The notes beneath the pieces are model-generated. The model was not told the DNA's origin. It searched no databases and saw nothing but the letters and a program-made list of their open reading frames with translations. A DNA stretch of 64,000 bases from Streptomyces sp. HUAS MG91 (lineage in GTDB: Bacteria; Actinomycetota; Actinomycetes; Streptomycetales; Streptomycetaceae), in the NCBI RefSeq assembly GCF_040529335.1, contig NZ_CP159534.1, forward strand, positions 7,440,001 to 7,504,000. Reading direction: 5' to 3'. This document shows, in pieces, positions 1 to 9,686 of this stretch (its first letter is position 1; every line of letters begins with the position of its first letter). The position numbers and the translations under genes are program-made.

Positions 1-30
1 GGAGTCGGCATCAAGCGCTGACCCGCCGCC

Positions 31-507
31 CTAGTCCGCCCGGACCGGGTGCTTGCTGAGGACGGACACCCGGTTGAAGGCGTTGATGGTGATCGCCACC
101 CAGATCACCGCGGAGATCTCGTCGTCGGCGAGGTGCCGACGGGCGTCGTCGTACGCGGCCGACTGGAGGGCGGCGTCCGCGGGGTGGGTCGTCGCCTCGG
201 CGAGTGCCAGCGCGGCGCGCTCGCGGTCCGTGAAGACCTCGGTGTCGCGCCAGGCCGCCAGCACTCCGAGCCGCTGCGTCGTCTCGCCCGCGCGCAGCGC
301 CGCCCGCGTGTGCACGTTCAGGCAGTAGGCGCAGCCGTTGAGCTGGGAGACCCGCAGGTTGACGAGTTCCACGAGCCTGCGGTCGAGGCCTGCCTCGGCG
401 GCCGTGGCCCGCACCGCCTCCGCGGTCTCGACGAGCGAGTGGTACGCCTTGGGGCTCTGCTTGTCGACGAAGACCCGCCCGTCCCGGGGCGCTGTGTCGG
501 CGCTCAA
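31..507 (-). CDS. AhpD-like / carboxymuconolactone decarboxylase family protein
   Basis: The 158-residue product has the AhpD-type core: a Cys-x2-Cys pair (CAYC) followed by LNVHTRAA, with the proton-relay His three residues after the second Cys. These residues reduce peroxides in alkylhydroperoxidase D-like proteins. I chose a TTG start at 507 because a strong ribosome site (GAAGGAG) lies five bases upstream and the homologous part begins shortly after; the upstream ATG at 576 would add an unrelated Arg/Pro-rich stretch. It is divergent from the pirin gene, a common pairing in actinobacteria. The physiological substrate is unknown. Confidence 0.85.
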   Translation of the reverse strand: MSADTAPRDGRVFVDKQSPKAYHSLVETAEAVRATAAEAGLDRRLVELVNLRVSQLNGCAYCLNVHTRAALRAGETTQRLGVLAAWRDTEVFTDRERAALALAEATTHPADAALQSAAYDDARRHLADDEISAVIWVAITINAFNRVSVLSKHPVRAD

Positions 508-580
508 CTCTGACTCCTTCGGGGGCTGTCGCGGGGCGTGGTCGGCGCCGCGCGGGTGAGGACGTATGATCACCACCCAT

Positions 581-600
581 ATAGTTGAATCTTAACCTAT
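581..600. promoter_or_regulatory. Imperfect palindrome in the AhpD/pirin divergent promoter
   Basis: Half-sites ATAGTTGAA (581-589) and TTAACCTAT (592-600) match in 7 of 9 positions as inverted repeats with a 2-base spacer. The stretch is A/T-rich in GC-rich DNA and lies midway between two divergent starts, where a shared operator or promoter is expected. Its size fits a dimeric MarR- or ArsR-type regulator, but none is encoded next to it. This is a candidate only. Confidence 0.4.
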
Positions 601-618
601 GTGGGGTGGGTGGCTGCC

Positions 619-1554
619 ATGAGCAGCAGTGTCGAGGTTCTGACCGCACGGGACGTACCGCTCGGCGGGCCGCGTTCCATGACCGTGCGCCGTACGCTGC
701 CGCAGCGGGCGCGGACGCTCATCGGCGCCTGGTGCTTCGTCGACCACTACGGCCCGGACGATGTGAGCGTCACCGGGGGCATGGATGTCGCGCCCCACCC
801 GCACACCGGTCTACAGACGGTGAGTTGGCTGTTCAGCGGTGAGATCGAGCACCGCGACAGCCTCGGCAGCCACGCCATGGTCCGGCCCGGCGAGCTGAAT
901 CTGATGACCGGCGGTCACGGGATCAGCCACACGGAGGTCTCCACTCCGTCGACGACGGTGCTGCACGGCGTCCAGCTGTGGGTGGCCCTGCCGGAGTCGG
1001 ACCGGCACGCCGACCGGGACTTCCAGCACTACGCGCCCGACCCGGTCACGGTCGACGGAGCGCGCATCAGGGTGTTCCTGGGCGAACTGGCCGGCTCCGT
1101 CTCGCCGGTGCGCACCTTCACCCCGCTGCTCGGCGCCGAACTCGTCCTCGCGCCCCTCGCGCACGTCACCCTCACCGTCGACCCCCCCTTCGAGCACGGC
1201 CTCCTGGTCGACCGCGGCGCGGTACGGCTGGCCGGATCGCCGCTCGCGCAGGCCGAGCTGGGATACGCGCCGCCCGGGCACGACACCCTCACCCTCACCA
1301 ACGACACGGACATGCCCGCCCGGGTGATCCTGCTGGGCGGTCCGCCGTTCGGCGAGGAGATCATCATGTGGTGGAACTTCATCGGGCGGACGCACGAGGA
1401 CATCGCGCAGGCACGTGCGGACTGGATGACCGGCATCGAGGCCGACGCCGGTACCGGAACCCGTTTCGGCGAGGTGCGGGGCTACGACGGGGACCCGCTG
1501 CCGGCCCCGGAACTTCCCTCGGTGCCCCTTAAGCCGCGGGGGCGGGTGCGCTGA
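619..1554 (+). CDS. Pirin family protein
   Basis: This is a 311-residue bicupin. The N-terminal cupin carries the pirin metal-site region HPHTGLQTV with a later Glu-His (GEIEHRDS) and HGISHTE, followed by a second, less conserved cupin and the pirin C-terminal region FGEEIIMWWNFIGRTHEDI. Pirins bind iron; some are quercetin 2,3-dioxygenases, others act as redox sensors. The ATG at 619 is preferred over one six codons upstream because the conserved sequence starts soon after it. It is divergent from an AhpD-like gene, suggesting an oxidative or aromatic-compound role. Confidence 0.9.
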   Translation: MSSSVEVLTARDVPLGGPRSMTVRRTLPQRARTLIGAWCFVDHYGPDDVSVTGGMDVAPHPHTGLQTVSWLFSGEIEHRDSLGSHAMVRPGELNLMTGGHGISHTEVSTPSTTVLHGVQLWVALPESDRHADRDFQHYAPDPVTVDGARIRVFLGELAGSVSPVRTFTPLLGAELVLAPLAHVTLTVDPPFEHGLLVDRGAVRLAGSPLAQAELGYAPPGHDTLTLTNDTDMPARVILLGGPPFGEEIIMWWNFIGRTHEDIAQARADWMTGIEADAGTGTRFGEVRGYDGDPLPAPELPSVPLKPRGRVR

Positions 1555-2197
1555 TCTGCGAGGACGCCCGACTCGCCTGAAACGCGCTCTGAGTTGATGC
1601 CTGTTCGCGTTCGCCAAGGGTCACCAACGCTACGCGGGGATCCTCTGTATGGGCGCCGGGGCGGAGGTTGGGAGTGCAGAGTGTGACCTTGTGCGGGCAG
1701 GTTCAGTAAACACAATGCCTGACCCAATGCTGACTTCTCTGATGGAGTGTCAGCTCGGCCCTGTGCGCATGCGGTCCAGAGCCCCGTTGCGGTATCGCCA
1801 GCTGAGCCCGCAACTCCCATGCTGGCTCGTGCCTTGGCTGAGGGAGGCGGGGCACGTGGGCTCCGGAGTTTGAGGGCAGGCCCGCTCGCAAGCGGGCCGG
1901 TTGGAGACGCTCAACAACCGGAGCGGGCTCTTACCTGTCCCCGGCGGTGCGGGCGCAGGCAGGTCACTTGGGGCTTCGCGCTGAATGAGCTCATCCGCGA
2001 CATGTGCATAGCGTCCCAGTAAGTTCTTCGTCTGCTGGTGATACAGCAATTGCACCCAAGTTGACCAGTGGAAACAGCAGTTGGTGCGGCTCGCTGGAGG
2101 GGTCTGGTCCAGAAATGGCCCGGATCTTGGTCTGTCTCAGCTCGCGCAAGGTGTTGCTGCTGGGCGGGGCCTCCTCGGACCCTTGGAGCTGGGTGGG
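1555..2197. other. Gene-poor spacer
   Basis: This 640-base stretch between the pirin gene and a minus-strand aldo/keto reductase shows no gene I can support. Open frames exist on both strands but lack recognisable motifs and good start sites. The only clear structure is a hairpin at 1879-1898. Decayed coding sequence cannot be excluded. Confidence 0.5.
1879..1898. terminator. Perfect 8-bp hairpin
   Basis: GGCCCGCT (1879-1886) and AGCGGGCC (1891-1898) form a perfect stem with loop CGCA. It has no T-tract, as is usual for Streptomyces terminators. It lies over 300 bases from either flanking gene end, so its assignment to a transcript is uncertain. Confidence 0.45.
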
Positions 2198-3049
2198 TCA
2201 GGCGTCCAGGCGGCGACGGGCGAGCCAGGTGACGATCTCGGGGTCGTGGTGGTCGAAGAACAGGGAGCTGCCGGTGTCGAGTGTGGCGATCCGGGCTATC
2301 TGCCCGTCGGTGAGGTCGAAGTCGAGCACGTTGAAGTTCTCCGCCATGCGCTCGGCACGTACGGACTTGGGGATGGCGATGACGCCGCGCTGGGTCAGCC
2401 AGCGCAGTACAACCTGCGCAACCGACTTGCCGTACTCCTTGCCGATTCCGGCGAGCAGGGGGTTGGTGAACAGGTCGTTCTTGCCTTCGGCGAAGCCGCC
2501 CCAGGACTGAATCTGTACGCCGTGCTCGCGCATCAGGGTCTGGTAGTCGGCGCGCTGGAAGAAGGGATGCGTCTCGATCTGGTTGACGGCTGGGGTGATC
2601 TCGTTTTTGACGATGAGGTCGATCAGGCGGTCGGGGTAGAAGTTGGCGACACCGATCGCCTTCGCGAGGCCCTCGCGGTTGATGTCCTCCATGGCCCGCC
2701 ACTGACCGTAGACGTCGCCGAAGGGCTGGTGCATCAGGTACAGGTCGAGGTGGTCCAGGCCCAGCTTGGTCAGCGATGTCTCGAGCGCGCGGCGGGTGTT
2801 GTCCTGGGCGGGGGCGTCCTGGACCCACAGCTTGGTGGTAACGAACAGGTCCTCGCGCGCGATGCCGCTGGACTTGATGGCACGGCCGACGGCCTCTTCG
2901 TTGCCGTAGGCCGCCGCGGTGTCCAGAAGGCGGTAGCCGGCGGCCAGCGCGTCGGAGACGGCGCGCTCGGTGTCCTCGGCGGGGATCTGGTAGACGCCGA
3001 AGCCGAGCAGCGGCATCTCGACGCCGTTGTTCAAGGTCACGTACTGCAT
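2198..3049 (-). CDS. Aldo/keto reductase (2,5-diketogluconate reductase-like)
   Basis: The 283-residue NADPH-dependent (alpha/beta)8 reductase has the full catalytic tetrad: Asp and Tyr in [11 protein letters not shown], Lys in VTTKLW and His in YLMHQPFGD. The C-terminal [13 protein letters not shown] segment is the usual NADP-phosphate-binding region. Length and N-terminus ([21 protein letters not shown]) fit the AKR5-like group that reduces small carbonyl compounds. It follows an alcohol dehydrogenase on the same strand by 35 bases, so the two are probably co-transcribed. The substrate cannot be read from the sequence. Confidence 0.9.
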   Translation of the reverse strand: MQYVTLNNGVEMPLLGFGVYQIPAEDTERAVSDALAAGYRLLDTAAAYGNEEAVGRAIKSSGIAREDLFVTTKLWVQDAPAQDNTRRALETSLTKLGLDHLDLYLMHQPFGDVYGQWRAMEDINREGLAKAIGVANFYPDRLIDLIVKNEITPAVNQIETHPFFQRADYQTLMREHGVQIQSWGGFAEGKNDLFTNPLLAGIGKEYGKSVAQVVLRWLTQRGVIAIPKSVRAERMAENFNVLDFDLTDGQIARIATLDTGSSLFFDHHDPEIVTWLARRRLDA

Positions 3050-3084
3050 GAGGGAAGTCCTTTGTGATGTGGGCGAGACGGGGG

Positions 3085-4113
3085 TCAGGGGCGGATGAGG
3101 GCCTTGAGGACCTGGCGGTCGGTCATGGCCTGGTAGGCGTCCGGTGTTCGGCCGAGGGTGAAGGTCTGATCGAAGACGAGGCCGGGGGCGATGGTGCCGT
3201 CCAGGACATCGGGCAGCAGCTGCTCGATGTGGGCGCGGGCGGGGCTGGCACCGCCGGTCAAAGTGATGTTGCGCATGAAGACGCCGGGGCCGATCGGGCC
3301 CTGCTCGTACTGCGGGACGCCCAGGCGGCTGACGGTGCCGCCGTCCAGGACCGAGCCGAGCGCGGTGTCCAGGGCAGAGCGGGTGCCGACGGCCTCGATG
3401 ACCCTGTCCGCGCCTCCGGTCAGCTCGCGGATCCGGGCGACGCCCTCCTCACCGCGCGCGGCCACGACATCGGTGGCGCCGAAGCGGCGGCCCAGGTCGG
3501 TACGGGCTTCATGGCGTCCGGCGAGCACGATCCGCTCGGCACCGAGCCGCTTCGCGGCGATCACCGCGCACAGGCCGACCGCGCCGTCCCCGACCACGAG
3601 CACCGTGTCGCCGCGGCCGACGCCGGCGGTGACGGCACCGTGGTGACCAGTGGTCATCACGTCGGACAGTGCAAGCAGTGACGGCAGCAGTGTGGAGTCG
3701 GCGGTCACCGGCAGCTTGACCAGGGTGCCGTCGGCGTACGGGACACGGACTGCCTCGCCCTGCCCGCCGTCGACGCCGTCGAAGCCGTACCGGCCGCCGT
3801 TCCGGCACGAGATGTGCAGGCCCCTGGTGCAGTAGTCACAGGTGTTGTCGCTGTAGGTGAATGGAGCGACGACCAGGTCCCCGGCCTTGAGCGCCCTCAC
3901 GTCCGTGCCGGTCTCCTCGATGACGCCGAGGAATTCGTGGCCCATAGGACGACCGGTGTCGGTGGCGGGCATGGACGCGTAGGGCCACAGGTCACTGCCG
4001 CACACACAGGCGGCTGCCACCCCAACCACCGCGTCGGCGGGCCGGACGATCTTCGGGTCGGGCCGGTTCTCGATGCGGACGTCTCCGGCTCCGTACATCA
4101 CTGCTGCGCGCAT
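3085..4113 (-). CDS. Zinc-dependent alcohol dehydrogenase (MDR family)
   Basis: The 342-residue medium-chain dehydrogenase has a catalytic zinc site in CVCGSD and GHEFLG. The usual structural-zinc loop is reduced to a three-Cys pattern, CDYC...C. The Rossmann motif [10 protein letters not shown] binds the cofactor and is followed by a Lys/Arg-rich stretch ([10 protein letters not shown]) more compatible with NADP than NAD. The ATG at 4113 starts the conserved [15 protein letters not shown] sequence. It sits in a minus-strand run between two aldo/keto reductase genes, making a small carbonyl/alcohol interconversion set. Confidence 0.9.
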   Translation of the reverse strand: MRAAVMYGAGDVRIENRPDPKIVRPADAVVGVAAACVCGSDLWPYASMPATDTGRPMGHEFLGVIEETGTDVRALKAGDLVVAPFTYSDNTCDYCTRGLHISCRNGGRYGFDGVDGGQGEAVRVPYADGTLVKLPVTADSTLLPSLLALSDVMTTGHHGAVTAGVGRGDTVLVVGDGAVGLCAVIAAKRLGAERIVLAGRHEARTDLGRRFGATDVVAARGEEGVARIRELTGGADRVIEAVGTRSALDTALGSVLDGGTVSRLGVPQYEQGPIGPGVFMRNITLTGGASPARAHIEQLLPDVLDGTIAPGLVFDQTFTLGRTPDAYQAMTDRQVLKALIRP

Positions 4114-4162
4114 GGGCGGTGTTACTCCAAACGGTGTGGGATGGGGTCGAGGCGGGGCGGCG

Positions 4163-5136
<974 letters not shown>

Positions 5137-5314
5137 CTCGCCCTCTTCGCATCGTGGCGTCACCCGACATCCTGATCGTCACCCGGGGCGTCGACGTCTT
5201 GCTCGTTCACCTTCGCCCGGATTACGGCGATGTGGCAGGGCGGGCTCTTCGGGGGTAATGACAGGGCCCCCCTCGTCCGAGCGCGGCGGACAGCCGGCGA
5301 GTGAGACTGGAGCC

Positions 5315-6013
5315 ATGGCATCGACGAGCGCACACAGCGAGGGCGCCGAGCTGGGCCGCTACCTGCGCGCCCGCCGAACCCAGACCAGCCCCGAACACGC
5401 CGGCCTCACTCCCGGCGCCGGTGTACGCCGCACCCCCGGCCTACGCCGCGAGGAGCTCGCCACCCTCGCCGGGATCAGCATCGACTACTACGTACGCCTG
5501 GAACGCGGCAAAGAGATCCGCCCCAGCCCCGCCGTCCTCGACGCCCTCGCCCGCGCCCTGCACATGGACGACCAGGAGCATCAGCACCTGCGCGAGCTCG
5601 CCGCTCGCGCCGCCCGCTACGTCGGCGAACCGCCTCCCGCGCCCAGCCGCACCGTAAGACCCCACCTCAAGCTGTTGCTCGAGTCGCTGCGCCCCAATCC
5701 GGCCTACGTCATCAGCCGCAGCATGGACATGCTCGCTTGGAACCCCGGCGGCCTCGCCCTGTACGCGGGCCTGGACGACTGGCCGGTCAAGCACCGCAAC
5801 CTCGCCCGCTACCTCTTCCTTCACCCCGCGGCCCGCGACCTCTTCACCGACTGGGACCGGCAGATCACCGCATGCGTCGCCCGCCTGCGCGCCATCGCCG
5901 GCACCGAACCCGGCACCCCCGACCACGACGCCCTGCTCCTGCTCGACATGACCGCACTCCGGCCCGCCCAACGTCCTGCCCCTGCCCCCAAAGGCGAGGG
6001 TCAACGACCGTAG
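5315..6013 (+). CDS. XRE-family regulator with shortened C-terminal domain
   Basis: The N-terminal helix-turn-helix (about residues 12-85, with TPGLRREELATLAGISIDYYVRLERG) is typical of actinobacterial regulators with an MmyB-like ligand domain (MLTR_LBD). The C-terminal domain starts normally (PAYVISRSMDMLAWNP, LFLHPAARDLFTDWD) but jumps from ARLRAIAGTEPG straight to TPDHDALLLLDMTA. The paralogue at 6103-6990 has about 65 residues at that point, and this protein is 232 residues against its 295. An in-frame internal deletion is the simplest reading. It is divergent from the reductase genes and may once have controlled them. Confidence 0.8.
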   Translation: MASTSAHSEGAELGRYLRARRTQTSPEHAGLTPGAGVRRTPGLRREELATLAGISIDYYVRLERGKEIRPSPAVLDALARALHMDDQEHQHLRELAARAARYVGEPPPAPSRTVRPHLKLLLESLRPNPAYVISRSMDMLAWNPGGLALYAGLDDWPVKHRNLARYLFLHPAARDLFTDWDRQITACVARLRAIAGTEPGTPDHDALLLLDMTALRPAQRPAPAPKGEGQRP

Positions 6014-6102
6014 GCAGCTTGCGTTCCGTTTCCTGGTTTCCCGGCACGAGCGGCGAACACGGAGGGTTGTGCGGGCTCCGGTTGATGCCTGCGCGGACCC
6101 GG

Positions 6103-6990
6103 TCAGAAGCTCGCAGGATCTGCGGTGTGGGTCTGCTCGTGGTCGGAGGCGGCCCAGGAGGCGAGCAGGCGCAGGGCGTCGTCCTCGGAAGTGCCGGGTT
6201 CGGCGCTGTAGGCCGTCAGGGTGAGGCCAGGGTGAGCGGGCAGTTCCATGGCGTCGAAATCGAGGGTGATCACACCGGTGGCCGGGTGGTGGAAGGCTTT
6301 GCGGCCGGTGTGGTGCAGGCGCACGTTGTGCTTGGCCCACGCGGTGCGGAACTCGTCGCTGCGGGTGACGAGTTCACCGATCAGCCCGGTCAGGTCGGTG
6401 TCGCCGGGGGCCCGGCCGGCTTCGGTGCGCAGCAGGGAGACGGTGGTGTTGACGGAGGCGTTCCAGTCGGGGAAGAAGTCGCGGCTGGTGGGGTTGAGGA
6501 ACTGGAAGCGGGCGATGTTCACGGGGCGGGCTGAGCCGGTGAACAGGGGCGCGTAGAGGGCGCGTCCGAGGGGGTTGACGGCGAGGATGTCGAGCCGGCC
6601 GTTGCGGATGAAGGCCGGGGTGTCGGTCATGGACTCCAGGACGCGCGTGAGGCTGGCCGGGACTGCGGTCTTGGACTTGCGGGCGGTGCGGCGGGGCGGG
6701 CGTCGGCGCTGGGCAGCGGCCAGGTCGTAGAGGTGGGCGCGTTCGGCGTCGTCGAGCTGGAGGGCCCGGCTGAGGGCGTCGAGGACCTCTTCTGAGGCAC
6801 CGGCGAGCTGGCCGCGTTCCAGCCGGACGTAGTAGTCGATGCTGACACCAGCGAGCAGGGCGACTTCCTCACGGCGCAAACCGGGCACCCTGCGCTTGCC
6901 GTTCCCGAAGGCGGGCAGACCGGCCTGCTGCGGAGTGATCTTGGCGCGGCGGGTGGCGAGGAACTCTCGGATCTCGTGGGCGGTGTCCAT
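6103..6990 (-). CDS. XRE-family regulator with MmyB-like ligand domain
   Basis: The 295-residue protein has an N-terminal HTH (VPGLRREEVALLAGVSIDYYVRLERGQL) and a complete MLTR_LBD region: DTPAFIRNGRLDILAVNPLGRALY, FLNPTSRDFFPDW, and the His-rich segment RKAFHHPATGVITLDFDAMEL, ending AEPGTSEDDALRLLASWA. Start at ATG 6990; earlier in-frame starts add non-conserved sequence. It is convergent with its shortened paralogue and divergent from the CMD-cupin-aldo/keto reductase operon at 7212-8898, which it most likely regulates. In this family a small hydrophobic ligand probably sets DNA binding. Confidence 0.9.
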   Translation of the reverse strand: MDTAHEIREFLATRRAKITPQQAGLPAFGNGKRRVPGLRREEVALLAGVSIDYYVRLERGQLAGASEEVLDALSRALQLDDAERAHLYDLAAAQRRRPPRRTARKSKTAVPASLTRVLESMTDTPAFIRNGRLDILAVNPLGRALYAPLFTGSARPVNIARFQFLNPTSRDFFPDWNASVNTTVSLLRTEAGRAPGDTDLTGLIGELVTRSDEFRTAWAKHNVRLHHTGRKAFHHPATGVITLDFDAMELPAHPGLTLTAYSAEPGTSEDDALRLLASWAASDHEQTHTADPASF

Positions 6991-7211
6991 GGTCTCCAGG
7001 CTAGGAGGGGTGGAGCGCAGCTGGGAGGTTCTGCCAGTACCTGGACCGACAGGACCTTCCGTACGCCTGTGAGCTGGGGTTTCCTCGATGGTGTCAGCGG
7101 TTGCGGCTGGTTCTGGAAGGTGGGTAACCCCTGGGATGCCCACCGGGCCCCGTGGGCCGACAGTGAACAATGCCGCACCCTCGTGTCCGCACCATTACAA
7201 GGAGTTACCTC

Positions 7212-7532
7212 GTGGTGAAGCAGTCCGCACCCCAGGATCTGGCCGGCATCGCGCCGAAGCTGGTCGAGCTCACCAACGACGTTCTGTTCCAGGACGTGTG
7301 GGAGCGCCCCGGCCTCTCCTCGCGGGACCGCAGCCTGGTCACGGTCAGTGGGCTGGCCGCTCTCTACCGCAGCGAGCAGCTGCCCTATCACCTGGGCGTG
7401 GCCCTGGACAACGGGCTCACGGTCGAGGAGCTGTCCGAGGCGATCACGCACCTGGCGTTCTACGCCGGATGGCCCAACGCGATGACCGCGATCACCCTGC
7501 TGAAGAAGATCGCCGACGAGCGCTCCGCCTGA
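7212..7532 (+). CDS. Carboxymuconolactone decarboxylase (CMD) family protein
   Basis: The 106-residue CMD domain has the DVWERPGLSSRDRSLVTVSGLAAL and LPYHLGVALDNGLTVEELSEAITHLAFYAGWPNAM motifs. It lacks the AhpD Cys pair, so it resembles the lactone decarboxylase branch. GTG at 7212 is chosen because AAGGAG ends seven bases upstream. It is the first gene of a CMD-cupin-aldo/keto reductase operon, a set often found together. A decarboxylase or tautomerase-like role is inferred only. Confidence 0.85.
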   Translation: MVKQSAPQDLAGIAPKLVELTNDVLFQDVWERPGLSSRDRSLVTVSGLAALYRSEQLPYHLGVALDNGLTVEELSEAITHLAFYAGWPNAMTAITLLKKIADERSA

Positions 7533-7603
7533 CCCCCTGGCGCGAGCAGCAATCGCCCCCCGCACGGTCAGCGGGGTGCAGAGAACCAGAGACGAGGAAC
7601 AAG

Positions 7604-8044
7604 ATGGCTGCCAACGGATCCGGATTCGACCAGATCTTTCCGCTCGGGGAGAAGAACGACGCCTTCGCGCAGTTCTTCATCGGCCAGAGCTACCTGGCCC
7701 CGCTCGCCTCGGGCAGCGTGCCCGTCAGCAATGTCTCCTTCGAGCCGGGCTGCCGCAACAACTGGCACATTCACCACGGCCAGGACGGCGGCGGGGACCA
7801 GATCCTGCTGTGCACGGCCGGCAGCGGCTGGTACCAGGCCGAGGGCGAGGACCCCGTCAGCATGGAGCCGGGCACGGTGATCCGCGTTCCAGCGGGAACG
7901 AAGCACTGGCACGGCGCGAAGTCCGACTCTTGGTTCTCCCACCTCGCCTACATCACCCCGGGCGAGAACGTGAGCAACGAATGGCTCGAGCCCGTCACCG
8001 ACGAGGTGTACGGCAAGCTGCCGACGAACGGAGCGAACGCATGA
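7604..8044 (+). CDS. Cupin domain protein
   Basis: The 146-residue single-domain cupin has metal-binding motif 1 (PGCRNNWHIHHGQDGGGDQILLCTAGSG) with the two His of WHIHH, and motif 2 (PAGTKHWHGAKSDSWFSHLAY). Similar proteins are annotated as carboxymuconolactone decarboxylase-associated cupins and may bind a divalent metal. Its stop overlaps the ATG of the next gene (ATGA), so it is translationally coupled to the aldo/keto reductase. Confidence 0.88.
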   Translation: MAANGSGFDQIFPLGEKNDAFAQFFIGQSYLAPLASGSVPVSNVSFEPGCRNNWHIHHGQDGGGDQILLCTAGSGWYQAEGEDPVSMEPGTVIRVPAGTKHWHGAKSDSWFSHLAYITPGENVSNEWLEPVTDEVYGKLPTNGANA

Positions 8045-8898
8045 CCATCCTGAACGAGACCTACACGCTGTCGAACGGCGTTGAGATTCCCAAGCTGGGT
8101 CTTGGCACCTGGTTCATCGACGACGACAAGGCGGCCGATGCGGTCCGCGCGGCCGCGGAGATCGGCTACCGCAACGTCGACACCGCCCAGGCGTACGGCA
8201 ACGAGCGCGGCGTCGGCGAGGGCGTGCGCACCGGCACGGTCCCGCGCGAGCAGCTTTTCGTGTCGACGAAACTCGCCGCCGAGATCAAGGACTACGACGA
8301 AGCGGTCGCCTCGATCGACGAGTCGCTCAAGAAGCTGGGCCTGGAGTACATCGACCTGATGCTCATTCACAGCCCGCAGCCCTGGGACGACTTCCGCGGC
8401 GGCGACTACGCCGAGGGCAACCGCGCGGCCTGGCGGGCCCTTGAGGAGGCACACCGGGCAGGCAAGATCCGCTCCATCGGTGTCTCCAACTTCCAGCAGC
8501 AAGACCTGGACAACCTCCTCCAGGGTGCGACCGTCGTGCCCCACGTGAACCAGCTCCTTGTCCACGCCGGCAACACCCCGTCGGACCTCCTGCACTACTG
8601 CGAGACCAAGGGAATCCTCGTAGAGGCCTACTCGCCGATCGCCCACGGAGCGATCCTGGAGAACGCCGAGGTCAAGGCGATGGCCGAGCGGTACGGTGTG
8701 TCCGTCCCGCAGCTGTGCATCCGCTACACGCTGCAGCTGGCCACGGTCTCGCTGCCCAAGACGGCCAACCCCGACCACATGCGCGCCAACGCCCAGGTCG
8801 ACTTCGAGATCTCCAGCTCCGACATGGACGCCCTGCGGCGCCTGCGCGATGTGGACTACGGGAAGCACACGGTGTTCCCGGTGTACAGCGGAAAGTGA
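8041..8898 (+). CDS. Aldo/keto reductase
   Basis: The 285-residue AKR has Asp and Tyr in NVDTAQAYGNE, Lys in VSTKLAAE and His in LMLIHSPQPW. SLPKTANPDHMRAN gives the cofactor-phosphate region. Compared with the reductase at 2198-3049 it carries the DFRGGDYAEGNRAAW insertion of the YtbE/DkgA-like group. It is coupled by ATGA overlap to the cupin gene and ends the three-gene operon. Confidence 0.92.
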   Translation: MTILNETYTLSNGVEIPKLGLGTWFIDDDKAADAVRAAAEIGYRNVDTAQAYGNERGVGEGVRTGTVPREQLFVSTKLAAEIKDYDEAVASIDESLKKLGLEYIDLMLIHSPQPWDDFRGGDYAEGNRAAWRALEEAHRAGKIRSIGVSNFQQQDLDNLLQGATVVPHVNQLLVHAGNTPSDLLHYCETKGILVEAYSPIAHGAILENAEVKAMAERYGVSVPQLCIRYTLQLATVSLPKTANPDHMRANAQVDFEISSSDMDALRRLRDVDYGKHTVFPVYSGK

Positions 8899-8948
8899 CA
8901 CCGGCGCGGGCGCCCGTGCTCCCCGGGCCGGGGCCAAGACATGGAGCG

Positions 8949-9034
8949 TGACGCACGTCAGACCTGCGCGGGGGTGGCAGCGGGTCTGACGGTGATCACC
9001 GCGGGGGGCGCGGTTTCCCAGGGAAACGACCGTG
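8949..9034. repeat. Dispersed intergenic repeat, copy 1
   Basis: This ~86-base stretch is largely identical to 39922-40010. It starts TGACGCACGTCAGACC, shares GCGCGGGGGTGGCAGCGGG and ends TTCCCAG-GAAACGACCGT. The left part can fold: CGTCAGACC (8956-8964) pairs with GGTCTGACG (8983-8991). It lies just downstream of an aldo/keto reductase stop. Confidence 0.8.
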
Positions 9035-9065
9035 GCCCGTCCCGGACACGGCTCCCCGAAAGCCT

Positions 9066-9251
9066 CTACGCCGCGCGGCGGCCACCGCGCCGGCGGCGAG
9101 CCGGTGACGGGACGGCGACGGCCACCTCGTCGGGGACATCGTCGAAGAAGCCGTCGTCGTAGGCGGGGGCCACGAACAGGTTCTGCCACTGCGGCTTCGG
9201 CCCTACAGCTCCCGCCTTGCCCACCGTCTCCACCCGCCGGTGCTGCACCAT
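9066..9251 (-). CDS. Small hypothetical ORF, possibly a remnant
   Basis: The 61-residue frame has Streptomyces-like third-position G/C and reads as plausible protein (WQNLFVAPAYDDGFFDDVPDEV) ending in an Arg-rich tail. No ribosome site stands out at ATG 9251 and I recognise no family. It may be the end of a longer lost gene or a chance frame. Confidence 0.3.
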   Translation of the reverse strand: MVQHRRVETVGKAGAVGPKPQWQNLFVAPAYDDGFFDDVPDEVAVAVPSPARRRRGGRRAA

Positions 9252-9686
9252 TTCGCGCACGCGATCCCTCACTCATCCATCAAATTACGAGCGGCCGCGG
9301 ACTTCTCACGCGGCCCCAGCTGCAGGGCAGCCACCAGTGACAGTGTCCTGTCGCACCCCAGAACTAACATCTCATCGCTGACTGAGGCACCCGACTCCAC
9401 CGCGGACCTCATCGACGCACAGCGAGAAATCCTGAAGATCCAGACCGTCCTGCACAGCGTGCTTGACCGGGGTGGGGCGCGGGACTTGTGGCCGTGGCTG
9501 AAGACCTGCGGCGACAAGGACTTTCGTGCGGAAATGACGTCTAGCGGAACGCTGTCACTCGTCTGTGATGTTTTATACGGAATGTCTTGATGTGCGGCTC
9601 CTAGCTTCATGAGTACGCGGTCCACACGACGCGTTCGACTCAGTCAACCCGCTCGACTCGTTCGACTCATGGAAAGGGGCCGGCGC

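Larger units (their letters stand above)
8899..9686. other. 788-base region with a repeat copy and gene fragments
   Basis: Apart from the repeat copy at 8949-9034 and a doubtful minus-strand ORF at 9066-9251, no clear gene is present. A plus-strand frame near 9400-9450 reads REILKIQTVLH, faintly like the start of group II intron reverse transcriptases, but the similarity stops there. Just before the next gene, CGTTCGACTCA (9632-9642), GCTCGACTC (9651-9659) and GTTCGACTCAT (9660-9670) form short direct repeats. Confidence 0.5.

Noticed and set aside
1750..2055. Minus-strand ORF in the gene-poor spacer
   Set aside because: No start signal or recognisable family, and weak codon bias; not annotated as a gene.
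9380..9590. Group II intron reverse-transcriptase start (REILKIQTVLH)
   Set aside because: Similarity covers about ten residues and is not followed by the RT domain; treated as chance.
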